Below are positions 1 through 11,207 of a stretch of 64,000 nt of DNA, one piece after another. The DNA is taken from NCBI GenBank assembly GCA_017302105.1, contig JAFLCS010000003.1:353998-417997 (forward strand), given 5' to 3'. This DNA comes from Caulobacterales bacterium. Lineage in GTDB: Bacteria; Pseudomonadota; Alphaproteobacteria; Caulobacterales; Caulobacteraceae. A program made the position numbers and the translations under genes. How positions within the stretch are numbered: the first letter of the stretch is position 1; each line of letters opens with the position of its first letter. Below the pieces are notes generated by a model, which was given only the letters and a program-made list of their open reading frames with translations, was not told the origin of the DNA and made no database searches.

Positions 1-1
1 G

Positions 2-598
2 AACGACCTCTCCTCCAACCATCGCAAAACCATCCGACGCGAGCGGCGCGAAGCCCACGCCGGCCTCGACATTCGGGTACTGACGGGGGGCGATTTGACT
101 GAGGCCATGTGGGATGCCTTCTTTGAGTTCTACATGGATACCGGCTCGCGAAAGTGGGGGCGTCCCTATCTGAACCGTCGCTTCTTTTCGGAGATCGGTA
201 CCCGCATGGCCGACCGGATCGCGCTGGTGATGGCCTTCGAGGCAGGCCTGCCGATCGCCGGGGCCCTGAATTTTATCGGGGCGGAGGCGCTGTACGGTCG
301 TCAGTGGGGTACCGTCAGCCCGCGGCCCTTCCTGCACTTTGAGCTCTGCTACTACCAGGCCATCGAACTGGCGATTTCATTGGGGCTTGATCGGGTTGAG
401 GCCGGCGCCCAGGGCGATCACAAGTTGTCACGTGGCTATCTGCCTCGAACGGTTCACTCGGCCCACTATATCGCTCATCCGGGACTGCGACGTGCCGTCG
501 CCGACTATCTCGACCAGGAGCGCGAGGCCGTTTCCGACAACGCCACCGTCATGATCGAAAACTTTTCGCCCTTTCGGCACAACGATAAGGAACCATGA
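2..598 (+). CDS. FemAB/DUF482-like GNAT N-acyltransferase, 3' part only
   Basis: The gene begins before the window. The frame is open from base 2 and ends at the TGA at 596-598, leaving 198 codons. The visible part has a basic stretch near the start (NHRKTIRRERREAH), a core strand (AGLPIAGALNF) and the signature VEAGAQGDHK followed by RGYLPRTVHSAHY. These resemble the C-terminal half of the DUF482 proteins often labelled peptidogalycan biosynthesis protein, a GNAT-fold acyltransferase family. Substrate and role in this family are poorly established. The truncation is only the window edge, not a broken gene. The next gene, 57 bases on, runs the same way. Confidence 0.7.
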   Translation, partial: NDLSSNHRKTIRRERREAHAGLDIRVLTGGDLTEAMWDAFFEFYMDTGSRKWGRPYLNRRFFSEIGTRMADRIALVMAFEAGLPIAGALNFIGAEALYGRQWGTVSPRPFLHFELCYYQAIELAISLGLDRVEAGAQGDHKLSRGYLPRTVHSAHYIAHPGLRRAVADYLDQEREAVSDNATVMIENFSPFRHNDKEP

Positions 599-655
599 CG
601 GAACTACCGGGGCGCTGGCGCGCTTTGGGATCAACCACCAGTTCCCGAGGGAGAC

Positions 656-975
656 ATGACTATGGACCCAAAGACGTCAGGCAGCCTGACCCAGGCCCGA
701 GGAGCGGCCGAGCGCGTGGCCGAGCGCGTGGCCGGCGAGACGGTCGGCGACGTCGGCCTCGAACTGAGGGGCCGCGTGGACGAGCTCAAGGGCAAGGCTG
801 TCGAAGGCTATGGCTGGGCCGTCGATCAGGCCGAGCGGCTATCGCAGGACCTGCCCGAAGAGTTCCGTGAGGTCGCCGATCGCGGCGTGGACTTTGCGCG
901 CCGCAAACCCTTGGTGACGACGGGTATCATCGCCGGCGTGGTTGCGCTGCTTTTGGGGGCCGCCCGCAGCCGGCG

Positions 976-979
<4 letters not shown>
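656..979 (+). CDS. CsbD-like / DUF883-like small stress protein with C-terminal membrane anchor
   Basis: A 107-residue protein. The N-terminal 80 residues are charged and predicted helical, with a CsbD-like segment (VDELKGKAVEGYG). Residues about 88-103 are a single hydrophobic segment (VTTGIIAGVVALLLGA) followed by a basic tail SRR, giving a tail-anchored inner-membrane layout. CsbD-like and DUF883-like proteins are generally stress-induced, and DUF883 members such as ElaB are tail-anchored. The start at 656 follows a purine-rich GAGGGAG site. A second ATG two codons later is possible. Its stop overlaps the stop of the convergent carboxylase gene by four bases. Family assignment is by short motifs only. 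Confidence 0.6.
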
Positions 980-2952
<1,973 letters not shown>

Positions 2953-3080
2953 AAGAACCCTGCACGCCTTCGGCGAAAGGGCACGCCTAGCCCGATGGAA
3001 CGGGCTTGGCAAACAGGCGCTCTATAAGGTTTAACGCGGGCTATATCCCGAGACGTTCGTCCCGAAAGGACCCTACGCCT

Positions 3081-4592
3081 ATGAAGACCTTTGCTCTCGC
3101 TGCTTCCGTCAGCCTTCTTGCCGTTACCGCCGCCGCCGCTCAGGATTGGGGTGCGGCCGCACAGCGCGACGTGGAGGCCCTGCACGAGGAAATCCGCGAC
3201 AATCACCCGGCCCTGGTGACTGGTGGTGATGAAGCAGGCTTCGGCCAGCGCCTGGCCGCCGGCTATGCCGCAGCCAGAGAACAGGCCGCCGGCGTCCGCG
3301 ACGCCCAGGCCTATGCCTTTACCCTGCGTCGCTTCGCTCGCAGCATGGACGACACCAACATCAGCTTCGATCCCAACTGGCAGACGCCGCCGCTCTGGGA
3401 TGCCCAGCGTTGGTCCCAGTTCACGACGGGCTGGCGCAACGGGTCCTACGTGGTGACCTGGGTAGACCCCGCCGCGCGCGGCGCGCCGCCGGTCGGAGCC
3501 ACACTTGTGTCGTGTGGTGACGCCTCTGCGGAAGAGTTCGCCCGTCGCCGTCTGGACGGCTGGGAAGGCAATCTGGACCAGCCCGGCGACCGCGAGCAGA
3601 CTGCGCCCTACCTGTTCTGGGATCGGGGCAACCCGTTTGTGGGCGGCCTGCCCGCCTCGTGCCGTTTCGCACCGAACGGGCGTGGCCGTGGACGCGAATA
3701 TAACCTGACGGGTGCCTTCGCGACGGAGCCAAGCCTGCGCGCCGCCTGGGCCTCGACCGTCTATACGGCACAAACCGCCCTGGCGGTGGAGCCGATGGCT
3801 GGTGGCCATTGGATCCATATGCATGACCTGACCCAGGGCTCGGCCTCGCAGGCCTTCCTGGCCCAGATCGACGGGCAACTGGCCGCCGTTCAGGGCGGCA
3901 ATGTCTTGATTGACCTTCGCGGGGCACGTTCGGGATCGGCGGCGCTCGGCTATTCCCTGGCGAACCGGCTCTGGGGCGTCGACTACCGCGTTGCGCAGCA
4001 GCGGATCGCCGGCCAGATCGTCTATCGCGTCTCGCCGGATAACCGACAGTTCTTCGTCGACACGCTCGGGCGGATGCAGGGCGACCCGGTCTTTGCCGCG
4101 AACTATCCGGGTGCCGTGCGCCAGATGCAGGATCTGATCGCTCAGTTCGACGCGGCTGCGGCAGCAGGTCAGCGGACCTTCACCCAGCAGATCACGCCGC
4201 CGATCCCGGCTATCGAAGCAGCAGCGGTCGAAGGCGAAGCCGGAGCGGTCGCCCAAGTCGCCGCCCCAACCAACGCCATGCGCGGCAACATCGTCGTGCT
4301 CGTTGACGGCGGCTGTCGCAATGCGTGCCTGGACGTCGTGGATATGCTGGCCACCCTGCCGAACGTCCGGATCGCCGGGACGCCGACCGGGGCCGATTCC
4401 ATCCATTTCGAGCAGACGCGGGTCGCCCTGCCCTCTGGACACGGCTATCTGAACTATGGCCACAAGACCTGGGTCGGTCGCACCCGGGCGTCAAACGTCG
4501 GTTTCGTACCGGCCGGCGCTCTGGCCTATACCGGCAACCCGACCGATGAGACCGCTGTACGGACCTGGGTGGCGTCGCTCTTCGGCGGCTGA
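3081..4592 (+). CDS. Exported peptidase S41-like protein, probably lacking the catalytic serine
   Basis: 503 residues with a Sec signal peptide (MKTFALAASVSLLAVTAAAAQ). Two blocks recall the S41 (C-terminal processing protease/TSP) fold: NVLIDLRGARSGSAA, like the usual DLRGN.GG strand, and NIVVLVDGGCRNACLDVVDML followed by IAGTPTGADS. Active S41 enzymes carry a serine in a T-A-S-A-x-E stretch after the strand VLV. Here the aligned segment reads GGCRNACLD, so the serine position appears to be Asn with Cys on either side. I infer a periplasmic S41-related protein that is inactive or uses an altered nucleophile. The ATG at 3081 is favoured by the signal peptide and upstream AAAGGA. Confidence 0.6.
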   Translation: MKTFALAASVSLLAVTAAAAQDWGAAAQRDVEALHEEIRDNHPALVTGGDEAGFGQRLAAGYAAAREQAAGVRDAQAYAFTLRRFARSMDDTNISFDPNWQTPPLWDAQRWSQFTTGWRNGSYVVTWVDPAARGAPPVGATLVSCGDASAEEFARRRLDGWEGNLDQPGDREQTAPYLFWDRGNPFVGGLPASCRFAPNGRGRGREYNLTGAFATEPSLRAAWASTVYTAQTALAVEPMAGGHWIHMHDLTQGSASQAFLAQIDGQLAAVQGGNVLIDLRGARSGSAALGYSLANRLWGVDYRVAQQRIAGQIVYRVSPDNRQFFVDTLGRMQGDPVFAANYPGAVRQMQDLIAQFDAAAAAGQRTFTQQITPPIPAIEAAAVEGEAGAVAQVAAPTNAMRGNIVVLVDGGCRNACLDVVDMLATLPNVRIAGTPTGADSIHFEQTRVALPSGHGYLNYGHKTWVGRTRASNVGFVPAGALAYTGNPTDETAVRTWVASLFGG

Positions 4593-4639
4593 CCCAGTCC
4601 CAGCTTGAACCTTGAAGGGGCGCTCGCCATCTTGATGGC

Positions 4640-5119
4640 ATGAGCGCCCCTTCTCAATTCGACCTGACCCCGCCGTCTGAATCGGATCGCCTGCTGCTGG
4701 AAAGCAGTCTGAACGCCGAGGAACGACGGGTCTTGCTCAACCACGGCACCGAAGCGCCGTTCTGTGGTGGGTTGCTCAGCGAGAAACGCGCGGGTCTCTA
4801 TGGCTGTCGGCTCTGTGGCCTGCCGCTGTTTAAGGCCCAGACCAAGTTCGAGAGCGGCACCGGCTGGCCATCCTTCACCCAGCCCTATCACCCCGATCAC
4901 GTTGTCGGCATCCCCGACACATCCCACGGCATGGTCCGCGTCGAGACCCGCTGCGCCCGCTGTGACAGCCATCAGGGCCATGTCTTCCCGGACGGCCCGC
5001 CGCCAACGCGGACCCGCTATTGCATCAATTCCGTGTCGCTGAGCTTTGTCGCCGACGACGAGCCGCTGCCCGATCCGTTGCATCGCGGCGACGAACAGGC
5101 GCGGCGCTCCGCGAGCTAG
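4640..5119 (+). CDS. msrB: Peptide-methionine (R)-S-oxide reductase MsrB
   Basis: 159 residues. It reduces methionine-R-sulfoxide in proteins. Two CxxC pairs (CRLCG and CARCD) form the structural zinc site. The substrate-binding stretch FESGTGWPSF is present, and the catalytic cysteine lies in RYCINSVSLSF near the C-terminus. No signal peptide is visible, so it is likely cytoplasmic. It stands alone, 47 bases after the S41-like gene, and is followed by a strong hairpin shared with the convergent hppA. Confidence 0.95.
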   Translation: MSAPSQFDLTPPSESDRLLLESSLNAEERRVLLNHGTEAPFCGGLLSEKRAGLYGCRLCGLPLFKAQTKFESGTGWPSFTQPYHPDHVVGIPDTSHGMVRVETRCARCDSHQGHVFPDGPPPTRTRYCINSVSLSFVADDEPLPDPLHRGDEQARRSAS

Positions 5120-5134
5120 CCCGGATAAGAAAAA

Positions 5135-5165
5135 CGCCCCGGAGATCGCTCTCCGGGGCGCTTTC
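5135..5165. terminator. Bidirectional intrinsic terminator between msrB and hppA
   Basis: Inverted repeat CGCCCCGGAG (5135-5144) and CTCCGGGGCG (5151-5160) with a 6-base loop. The minus strand continues into a run of five T, ideal for ending hppA. The plus strand continues CTTTC, weaker but usable for msrB. Confidence 0.85.
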
Positions 5166-5185
5166 AATTCAGGCGATGGCTGGGA

Positions 5186-7342
5186 TCAGCCGGCGGACCA
5201 GGCCGCCAGCACCGCCAACAGCAGCAGAGCCACAATGTTGGTGATCTTGATCATCGGGTTCACCGCCGGACCGGCGGTATCCTTGTAGGGATCGCCGACC
5301 GTGTCACCGGTCACCGCCGCCTTGTGGGCGTCAGAGCCCTTCTGGTGCACGACACCGTTCTTGTCGGTGAAGCCTTCCTCGATGATCTTCTTGGCGTTGT
5401 CCCAGGCACCACCGCCCGAGGTCATCGAGACCGCGACGAACAGGCCGGTGACGATCACGCCCATCAGCATGGCGCCCAGGGCGGCAAAGGCGTCCGCCTT
5501 GGTCGTCTGGGGCAGCCACAGCACCACGAAGAACAGCACGATCGGGGCCAACACCGGAAGCAGCGACGGCACGATCATCTCGCGGATGGCCGACTTGGTC
5601 AGGATGTCGACCGCACGGCCGTACTCAGGCTTGACCTCGCCGGTCATGATGCCCGGGTTTTCACGGAACTGGCGACGGACCTCGGCCACAACCGATTCAG
5701 CCGCCTTGCCGACCGCCGTCATCGACATCCCGCCGAACAGGAACGGCAAGAGACCACCGAACAGCAGGCCGACCACGACATAGGGATTCGACAGGTCAAA
5801 GGCGACCTCCCCCAGGCCGAAGAAGAACGAACCCACCTGAGCGTCCTGGGCAAAGTGCTCCAGGTCGGCGGTATAGGCGGCGAACAGCACCAGGGCCCCC
5901 AGACCGGCGGAGCCGATGGCGTAGCCCTTGGTCACGGCCTTGGTCGTGTTGCCGACTGCGTCCAGGGCGTCGGTCGAGACACGCACTTCCGGCGGAAGTC
6001 CGGCCATCTCGGCGATGCCGCCGGCGTTGTCGGTGACCGGGCCGAAGGCGTCCAGAGCCACGATCATGCCCGCCACGCCCAGCATGGTTGTGGTGGCGAT
6101 GGCGATGCCGAACAGACCGGCCAGTTGGAAGCTGGCGATGATGCCCACGATGATGATGAGGGCCGGCAGGGCAGTCGATTCCAGCGACACTGCCAGGCCC
6201 TGGATCACGTTGGTGCCGTGGCCCGAAACCGAGGCGTTCGCCACCGACTTGACCGGTCGGAAGCCGGTGCCGGTGTAATATTCGGTCACCACAACGATCG
6301 CCGCCGTCACACCCAGGCCGACCATGCCGCACCAGAACAGGCTCATCGGCGCGATGGTCAAGCCATTGACGGTCTGGACCGGTCCGCCGATCGTCTGATC
6401 GATCAGCAGGAACACCGCAGCCGCCGACAGCACACCCGTGGCGATCAGGCCCTTGTAAAGGGCCCCCATGATGTTCTGGCTCTTGCCCATGCGGACAAAG
6501 AAGGTGCCGATAATCGAGGTGATGACACAGACGCCGCAGATGGCCAGCGGCAGCAGCATCATCATGTCCACGAACGGCGTGCCGCGGAAGAAGATGGCAG
6601 CCAGCACCATGGTCGCCACGGTGGTGACCGCATAGGTCTCGAACAGGTCCGCCGCCATGCCGGCGCAGTCGCCGACGTTGTCGCCGACGTTGTCGGCGAT
6701 GGTAGCGGCGTTGCGGGGATCATCCTCGGGGATGTTGGCTTCGACCTTGCCCACCATGTCACCGCCGACGTCGGCACCCTTGGTGAAGATGCCGCCACCC
6801 AGACGCGCGAAGATCGATATCAGCGAGGCCCCGAAGCCCAGCGCCACCAGGGCGTCGACAACTTCGCGGCTAGTGCTCTCAAAGCCCAGCGCCTGGGTCA
6901 GGAACCAGTAGTAGCCCGCCACGCCCAGCAACGCACCGCCGGCCACGAAAAGGCCGGTTACGGCGCCCGAACGGAAGGCAATCGACAGGCCCTTGGCCAG
7001 GCCCTCGGACGCCGCCTGGGCGGTACGGACGTTGGCGCGCACCGAGATCAGCATCCCGGCGTAGCCGGCCAGGCCCGACAGGATGGCACCGATGGCGAAG
7101 CCGATGGCGGCCCATTCGGTCAGCAATAGCCAAGCCGCGATAAATATGACCACGCCAACCATGGCGATGGTAGTGTATTGGCGGCGGAGATAGGCCGAAG
7201 CCCCCTCCTGAATAGCGGCCGCGATCTCTTGCATTCGCGCGTTGCCGGCGTTGGCCTTCATCAGGGCGGCGGTCTGCAGCGCCCCATAAAGCACCCCCAC
7301 CGCGCCGGCCAGAATGACCAGCGGCAGGATGTAGTCTTGCAT
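5186..7342 (-). CDS. hppA: Membrane-bound proton-translocating pyrophosphatase, K+-independent type
   Basis: 718 residues and about 15-16 hydrophobic segments. It couples hydrolysis of pyrophosphate to proton export across the inner membrane. The substrate-binding loops are intact: [14 protein letters not shown], then [19 protein letters not shown], and near the C-terminus [14 protein letters not shown]. In the segment GNTTKA (Lys468) there is lysine where K+-dependent enzymes have alanine. That residue is the known determinant of K+ independence, so this should be the K+-insensitive proton pump. Neighbours (glyA-rib-thiL operon upstream, msrB convergent) are not functionally linked. It probably has its own promoter in the 181-base gap upstream. 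Confidence 0.95.
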   Translation of the reverse strand: MQDYILPLVILAGAVGVLYGALQTAALMKANAGNARMQEIAAAIQEGASAYLRRQYTTIAMVGVVIFIAAWLLLTEWAAIGFAIGAILSGLAGYAGMLISVRANVRTAQAASEGLAKGLSIAFRSGAVTGLFVAGGALLGVAGYYWFLTQALGFESTSREVVDALVALGFGASLISIFARLGGGIFTKGADVGGDMVGKVEANIPEDDPRNAATIADNVGDNVGDCAGMAADLFETYAVTTVATMVLAAIFFRGTPFVDMMMLLPLAICGVCVITSIIGTFFVRMGKSQNIMGALYKGLIATGVLSAAAVFLLIDQTIGGPVQTVNGLTIAPMSLFWCGMVGLGVTAAIVVVTEYYTGTGFRPVKSVANASVSGHGTNVIQGLAVSLESTALPALIIIVGIIASFQLAGLFGIAIATTTMLGVAGMIVALDAFGPVTDNAGGIAEMAGLPPEVRVSTDALDAVGNTTKAVTKGYAIGSAGLGALVLFAAYTADLEHFAQDAQVGSFFFGLGEVAFDLSNPYVVVGLLFGGLLPFLFGGMSMTAVGKAAESVVAEVRRQFRENPGIMTGEVKPEYGRAVDILTKSAIREMIVPSLLPVLAPIVLFFVVLWLPQTTKADAFAALGAMLMGVIVTGLFVAVSMTSGGGAWDNAKKIIEEGFTDKNGVVHQKGSDAHKAAVTGDTVGDPYKDTAGPAVNPMIKITNIVALLLLAVLAAWSAG

Positions 7343-7523
7343 GGCTGTCTAAGTCCTCGTCGTTCTCTAAAGCGCGACGGACCCTTGGCGCGGCGCGAGT
7401 GTCCGCCTTCCGGTCCCCCCGTGCGCAACGGACGCCAGAGCGCGCCCCTGCGGGATAACGGCGGGACCGTGCCAAAATCCTGCCCAAATCGCAACGGGGG
7501 GATCGGCGGATTCTGAGAGAGGC

Positions 7524-7946
7524 TTAAGGTTGGCGCACCAGTCGCTGGGGCTGTTGCTCGATCACCTCAACGCGGGTCACGACGCCACGACCGTAGACCC
7601 GGATCGCCGTCGCCATGACATGGCCGGCCATGGCCGCGCCATTGAGACGATTCATCTGGCCCGGCACGGTAAAGGGGTGCCGGTGCGCCATACGAACGAG
7701 GGAGTCGCGGACGTGCGGATCCTTGTTCCTCAGGGAAATCGCTTCGGTACCCGCCGCGACATGGAGTCGAAGCCGCACATAGATGTAGTTGCGAACCCGA
7801 TCATCGGTCACGACCGGGAGGCCAACTACCGTCAGGTCATAACTCTCCGGCCCACCGGATTCGGCCGGCTCGGACGCCTGCGACGGCGAAGCCAGCGCCG
7901 CAGAGGTCGCGACCAAACCTGCAGTCAGCAATGCGCGTCTGTCCAT
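7524..7946 (-). CDS. Small exported protein of unknown function, last gene of the glyA-thiL operon
   Basis: 140 residues starting MDRRALLTAGLVATSAALASPSQA, a Tat- or Sec-type signal peptide (two arginines, hydrophobic core, AxA-like cleavage). The mature part contains YIYVRLRLHVAAGTEA and ends VVTRVEVIEQQPQRL. The pattern of an extended strand, a helix and a final strand is faintly like the periplasmic domain of FliL, but I cannot claim homology. It starts 34 bases after thiL stops, on the same strand, so it is probably the tail of that operon. The frame is open further upstream inside thiL, but the signal peptide fixes the ATG at 7946. Confidence 0.6.
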   Translation of the reverse strand: MDRRALLTAGLVATSAALASPSQASEPAESGGPESYDLTVVGLPVVTDDRVRNYIYVRLRLHVAAGTEAISLRNKDPHVRDSLVRMAHRHPFTVPGQMNRLNGAAMAGHVMATAIRVYGRGVVTRVEVIEQQPQRLVRQP

Positions 7947-7980
7947 TCCGGCATTCTGGACAATGACCGTGAACACCGCG

Positions 7981-8970
7981 TTAGCGGTGACGCCAGCCAA
8001 GTCGCTCGATCTCGAGCGGGCGACCTTCAACGGTCGCAACCAGGCCACTTCCGGTTTTGATGACACCGATGGGTGTGACCGGACAGCCGACGGCAGCAGC
8101 TTCTGTCCTGACCTGGTCGAGGGCCTCCGGTCGGATCGTGAAGACGATCTCATAGTCGTCGCCAGAACTGGCCAGACAAGCACGGGCGCTGGAGGCGTCA
8201 GTCTGGCCCGCGACCCATCGCCCGGCCGCCACCGAGAGTGGCATCGCCTCCAGGTCGACCTCGGCTGACAGGGCAGACGCCTCGCTGATGTGAGCCAGGT
8301 CGGCGGCCAGACCGTCGGACACGTCGGCACTGGCTGTGGCAAGCTGTGCCATCATCGCAGCCAGTGCTGTTCGCGGCTCTGGCAGGCGATATCGTCCGGC
8401 GAGCCAGGCTGAGTCGTCCTGCTCCAGGCCGAGATCCTCTCCGCTGGTGATCCGCAGGCCGAGGCCGGCGTCTCCAATCGTTCCGGAAACCAGAATAAGA
8501 TCGCCTTCCCTGGCCCCGGATCGGGCCGGGGACCGGCCCGGCCGGCCCCAGCCGATCAGGGTCGCGCCGATCGTCAGTGGACCGGGGGTCGACACCGTAT
8601 CTCCACCCAGGAGATTCAACCCGAACTGCGACTGATCCAGCGCGAGCCCCCCCGCAAAGGCTTCCCGCCAGCTCCAGTCGCACTCGGCAGCCCAAGCACA
8701 GCTCAGCAGATAACCGAAAGGTTCGGCTCCCTTGGCCGCCAGGTCAGACAGATTCACCCGCAAGAGTTTGCGCGCGATCAGATCAGGCGGATCGTGGGGC
8801 CAGAAATGAACGCCGGCGACCATCGCATCATGCGTCAGAACAAGGGTCCGGCCATCGGGTGGCGTCAGGACCGCTACATCATCCATCAGGCCGCGCGCCG
8901 CCGGATGATTCGCCAGCGGACGCAGCAGCCGCGAAATCGTATCGAACTCGTCGGGCCGGTCCGACCCCAC
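7981..8970 (-). CDS. thiL: Thiamine-monophosphate kinase
   Basis: 329 residues. It phosphorylates thiamine monophosphate to the diphosphate cofactor with ATP. The family pattern is clear: N-terminal MGSDRPDEFDTISRLLRPL, the metal-binding DDVAVL and LTHDAMVAGVHF, NLSDLAAKGAEP, LLGGDTVS, and the C-terminal SGDDYEIVFT. Length is normal. It lies two bases after nusB on the same strand. The nusB-thiL pairing after the riboflavin genes is common in proteobacteria. Confidence 0.95.
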   Translation of the reverse strand: MGSDRPDEFDTISRLLRPLANHPAARGLMDDVAVLTPPDGRTLVLTHDAMVAGVHFWPHDPPDLIARKLLRVNLSDLAAKGAEPFGYLLSCAWAAECDWSWREAFAGGLALDQSQFGLNLLGGDTVSTPGPLTIGATLIGWGRPGRSPARSGAREGDLILVSGTIGDAGLGLRITSGEDLGLEQDDSAWLAGRYRLPEPRTALAAMMAQLATASADVSDGLAADLAHISEASALSAEVDLEAMPLSVAAGRWVAGQTDASSARACLASSGDDYEIVFTIRPEALDQVRTEAAAVGCPVTPIGVIKTGSGLVATVEGRPLEIERLGWRHR

Positions 8971-8972
8971 GC

Positions 8973-9512
8973 TCAGCCTCTGACGTCGCGCGCGACCCCG
9001 TCCAGGGCGGCATTGACGAAGCCTGCGTCGCGATCGTCGAAGAAGGCCTTAGCCAGCTCGACATACTCGTCAAGAACCACCTCCCGCGGCGTGTCGGGGC
9101 GCTGGATCAGTTCCCAGGTGCCCGAGCGCAGCAATGCCCGCAGGGTCGCGTCCAGCCGGGTCAGTTTCCAGCCCTCGGCCAGACGCCGGGTAACGGCCGC
9201 ATCGACCTGCGCCTGGTCGGCGACGACACCCCGCACGATGTCGGCGAAATAGCCCTCATCGGCCTCGGCCATCAGCTCGTCTTCGAGCTTGGAATCGAAC
9301 CGATGGTCAGAGAACTCGCGGATCACTGTCTCAACGCCAGCCCCAGCCAGCTCCATCTGATAGAGTGCCTGGACGGCAGCCAGTCGTGCCACCGTCCGCG
9401 CCCGGCGCTGCTTGGCCGACATAGGCGTTTCGCTGGCTGGGCGTTCGGCCTCGGCCGCCGCCAACTGTTCGATCACCGCCTTCATCGAGCGCGGATCGGT
9501 AGGGTCGGTCAT
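8973..9512 (-). CDS. nusB: Transcription antitermination factor NusB
   Basis: 179 residues. NusB binds boxA RNA with NusE (S10) and supports rRNA transcription antitermination. The all-helical NusB core starts about residue 34 ([19 protein letters not shown]), and the C-terminal signature is [19 protein letters not shown] followed by [13 protein letters not shown]. The first 33 residues, rich in Ala and Glu, are an extension beyond the usual core of about 140 residues. The start codon overlaps the ribH stop (ATGA), so the two are translationally coupled. Confidence 0.95.
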   Translation of the reverse strand: MTDPTDPRSMKAVIEQLAAAEAERPASETPMSAKQRRARTVARLAAVQALYQMELAGAGVETVIREFSDHRFDSKLEDELMAEADEGYFADIVRGVVADQAQVDAAVTRRLAEGWKLTRLDATLRALLRSGTWELIQRPDTPREVVLDEYVELAKAFFDDRDAGFVNAALDGVARDVRG

Positions 9513-9973
9513 GCAGGGGCTCCGCGCAGAGTGCGCTTGAGGGCGATGAGATCAAGGCAGGCACGCGCAGCGGCTCCACCCTTGTCGGCCTGGTCGGGGT
9601 CGGCTCGCCAGTGGGCCTGGTCCTCATCTTCAGTAGTGAGGATGCCATTGCCGACGGCCAGACGGTGATGGATGCCCAAATTGGTCAGGCCACGTGCCGA
9701 TTCATTGGCCACGATCTCGAAATGATAGGTCTCGCCCCGAATCACGCAGCCGAGGGCGACATACCCGTCGTAATGCACGCCGATGGGGGCGCGGCCAGAG
9801 TCCTCGGCGATGGCGATGGCGGTCGGGATCTCCAGTGCGCCCGGGACCTGGATCACGCCGTATTCTGCCCCTGCCGCCTCCAGCGCCCGCTTGGCACCGG
9901 CCAGCAACAGGTCGGACAGGTCATCATAATAGCGCGCCTCGACGATCAGGACGCGCACGGGGTCTTCATTCAT
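9509..9973 (-). CDS. ribH: 6,7-dimethyl-8-ribityllumazine synthase
   Basis: 154 residues. It condenses the ribityl-aminopyrimidine with dihydroxybutanone phosphate, the penultimate step to riboflavin. Visible motifs are [32 protein letters not shown] (with the catalytic His of ETYHFE) and [13 protein letters not shown] near the end. Length is typical for the icosahedral enzyme. It is coupled at both ends by four-base overlaps, with ribB upstream (9970-9973) and nusB downstream. Confidence 0.96.
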   Translation of the reverse strand: MNEDPVRVLIVEARYYDDLSDLLLAGAKRALEAAGAEYGVIQVPGALEIPTAIAIAEDSGRAPIGVHYDGYVALGCVIRGETYHFEIVANESARGLTNLGIHHRLAVGNGILTTEDEDQAHWRADPDQADKGGAAARACLDLIALKRTLRGAPA

Positions 9974-10617
9974 CGGCTGGACCTTTCGGCCTCACGATAG
10001 GCGATCAGGTCGGCGATTGTCCCGATTTTCAGGCCATGCTTGCGCGCAAAGACGATCAGTTCGGGCAGGCGCGCCATGGTGCCGTCGTCGTTCATGATCT
10101 CGCAAATCACCCCGGCAGGCACCCGGCCGGCCATACGCGCAATGTCGACCGACGCCTCGGTGTGGCCGGCTCGGGTCAGGACGCCGCCGTCCCTGGCCAC
10201 GATCGGGAACATATGGCCGGGGCTGACGATGTCGGCCGCCGAAGCGTCCGGCGCGATGGCCGCTGCAATGGTGCGGGTCCGGTCAGCAGCCGAAATGCCG
10301 GTCGTGACACCTTGGGCCGCTTCGATGGAGACGGTGAAGGCGGTGGCCATTCCGGAGCGATTGTCCTCGGTCATGGGCCTGAGTTTGAGGTGCGCCGCCC
10401 GCTCGGGTGTGACGGCCAGACAGATCAGGCCCCGCGCCTCGCGCGCCATAAAGGCGACCACCTCGGGTGTGGCCGCATCGGCGGGGATCACCACGTCACC
10501 CTCGTTCTCACGATCCTCGGCATCGACCAGGATGAACGGACGCCCGGCGGCCGCTTCGGCGAGGATGGCTTCGATGGGGCTGATGGACGCCTCCGGGATG
10601 GGCGCGGAATAGGTCAT
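9970..10617 (-). CDS. ribB: 3,4-dihydroxy-2-butanone-4-phosphate synthase
   Basis: 215 residues; makes the four-carbon precursor of riboflavin from ribulose 5-phosphate. The acidic active-site loop [10 protein letters not shown] is intact, with [12 protein letters not shown], the [23 protein letters not shown] block and a C-terminal LIAYRE. It is a stand-alone DHBP synthase without the GTP cyclohydrolase II (RibA) domain often fused in bacteria, so RibA activity must be encoded elsewhere. The ATG at 10617 overlaps the ribE stop as ATGA, which favours it over a start five codons upstream. Confidence 0.95.
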   Translation of the reverse strand: MTYSAPIPEASISPIEAILAEAAAGRPFILVDAEDRENEGDVVIPADAATPEVVAFMAREARGLICLAVTPERAAHLKLRPMTEDNRSGMATAFTVSIEAAQGVTTGISAADRTRTIAAAIAPDASAADIVSPGHMFPIVARDGGVLTRAGHTEASVDIARMAGRVPAGVICEIMNDDGTMARLPELIVFARKHGLKIGTIADLIAYREAERSSR

Positions 10618-11204
10618 GCCGTCTCCTGCCACCTTGCAAGGTATCTGGCCAGCATATCAATCTCGAGATTGACGCGATCACCGGCCTGCAAGCCCGCCAA
10701 GGTGGTCGCATCCAGCGTATGCGGAATGATGTTGACGTCGAACCGGCGTCCTTCAATCGCATTGACCGTCAAGGACACACCATCAACCGTTACTGAGCCC
10801 TTGGCGGCGATGAAACGATGCAGCGGCTCGGGTGCCGCAACCTCGATGCGGCGTGACCCGCCCTCCAGGGTGACCGAGACTATTTCGCCCAGACCATCGA
10901 CGTGACCCGAGACGACGTGCCCACCCATCTCGTCGCCCAGACGCACCGCCCGCTCCAGATTGACCCGATGACCTTCTTGCCAATCGCCTAGTGTCGTTTT
11001 CGACAGGGTCTCGCCAGAGACCTCAACAGCAAACCAGCCGGCGCCCTTTTCCGTCACTGTCAGGCAGCAGCCGGCATGGCTGACCGAGGCCCCCAGGTCG
11101 ATGTCGGAGGTGTCCCAGGTCGTCTCGACCTCATAGCGGCGGTCGCGCTCGGTCTGGCGGACCGACCTGACGCGGCCGATGTCGGTGATGATGCCGGTAA
11201 ACAT
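10614..11204 (-). CDS. ribE: Riboflavin synthase, alpha subunit
   Basis: 196 residues. It dismutates two lumazine molecules to riboflavin. The two internal repeats typical of the family are visible: MFTGIITDIGRV at the start with GASVSHAGCCLTV, and GDEMGGHVVSGHVDGLG with KGSVTVDGVSLTVN in the second half. The C-terminus LEIDMLARYLARW is the usual trimerisation helix. It sits three bases after the reductase gene and overlaps ribB. Confidence 0.96.
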   Translation of the reverse strand: MFTGIITDIGRVRSVRQTERDRRYEVETTWDTSDIDLGASVSHAGCCLTVTEKGAGWFAVEVSGETLSKTTLGDWQEGHRVNLERAVRLGDEMGGHVVSGHVDGLGEIVSVTLEGGSRRIEVAAPEPLHRFIAAKGSVTVDGVSLTVNAIEGRRFDVNIIPHTLDATTLAGLQAGDRVNLEIDMLARYLARWQETA

Positions 11205-11207
11205 GGT

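Noticed and set aside
5324-7129. A 601-codon plus-strand open frame across hppA
   Set aside because: Shadow of hppA: high-GC third positions keep the opposite strand open; the composition (His, Gln, Arg, Asp, Gly heavy) is typical of antisense frames and no motif is present.
7343-7523. Intergenic region upstream of hppA searched for a riboswitch or small gene
   Set aside because: No conserved RNA core, no SD-linked short frame, and no clear operator found.
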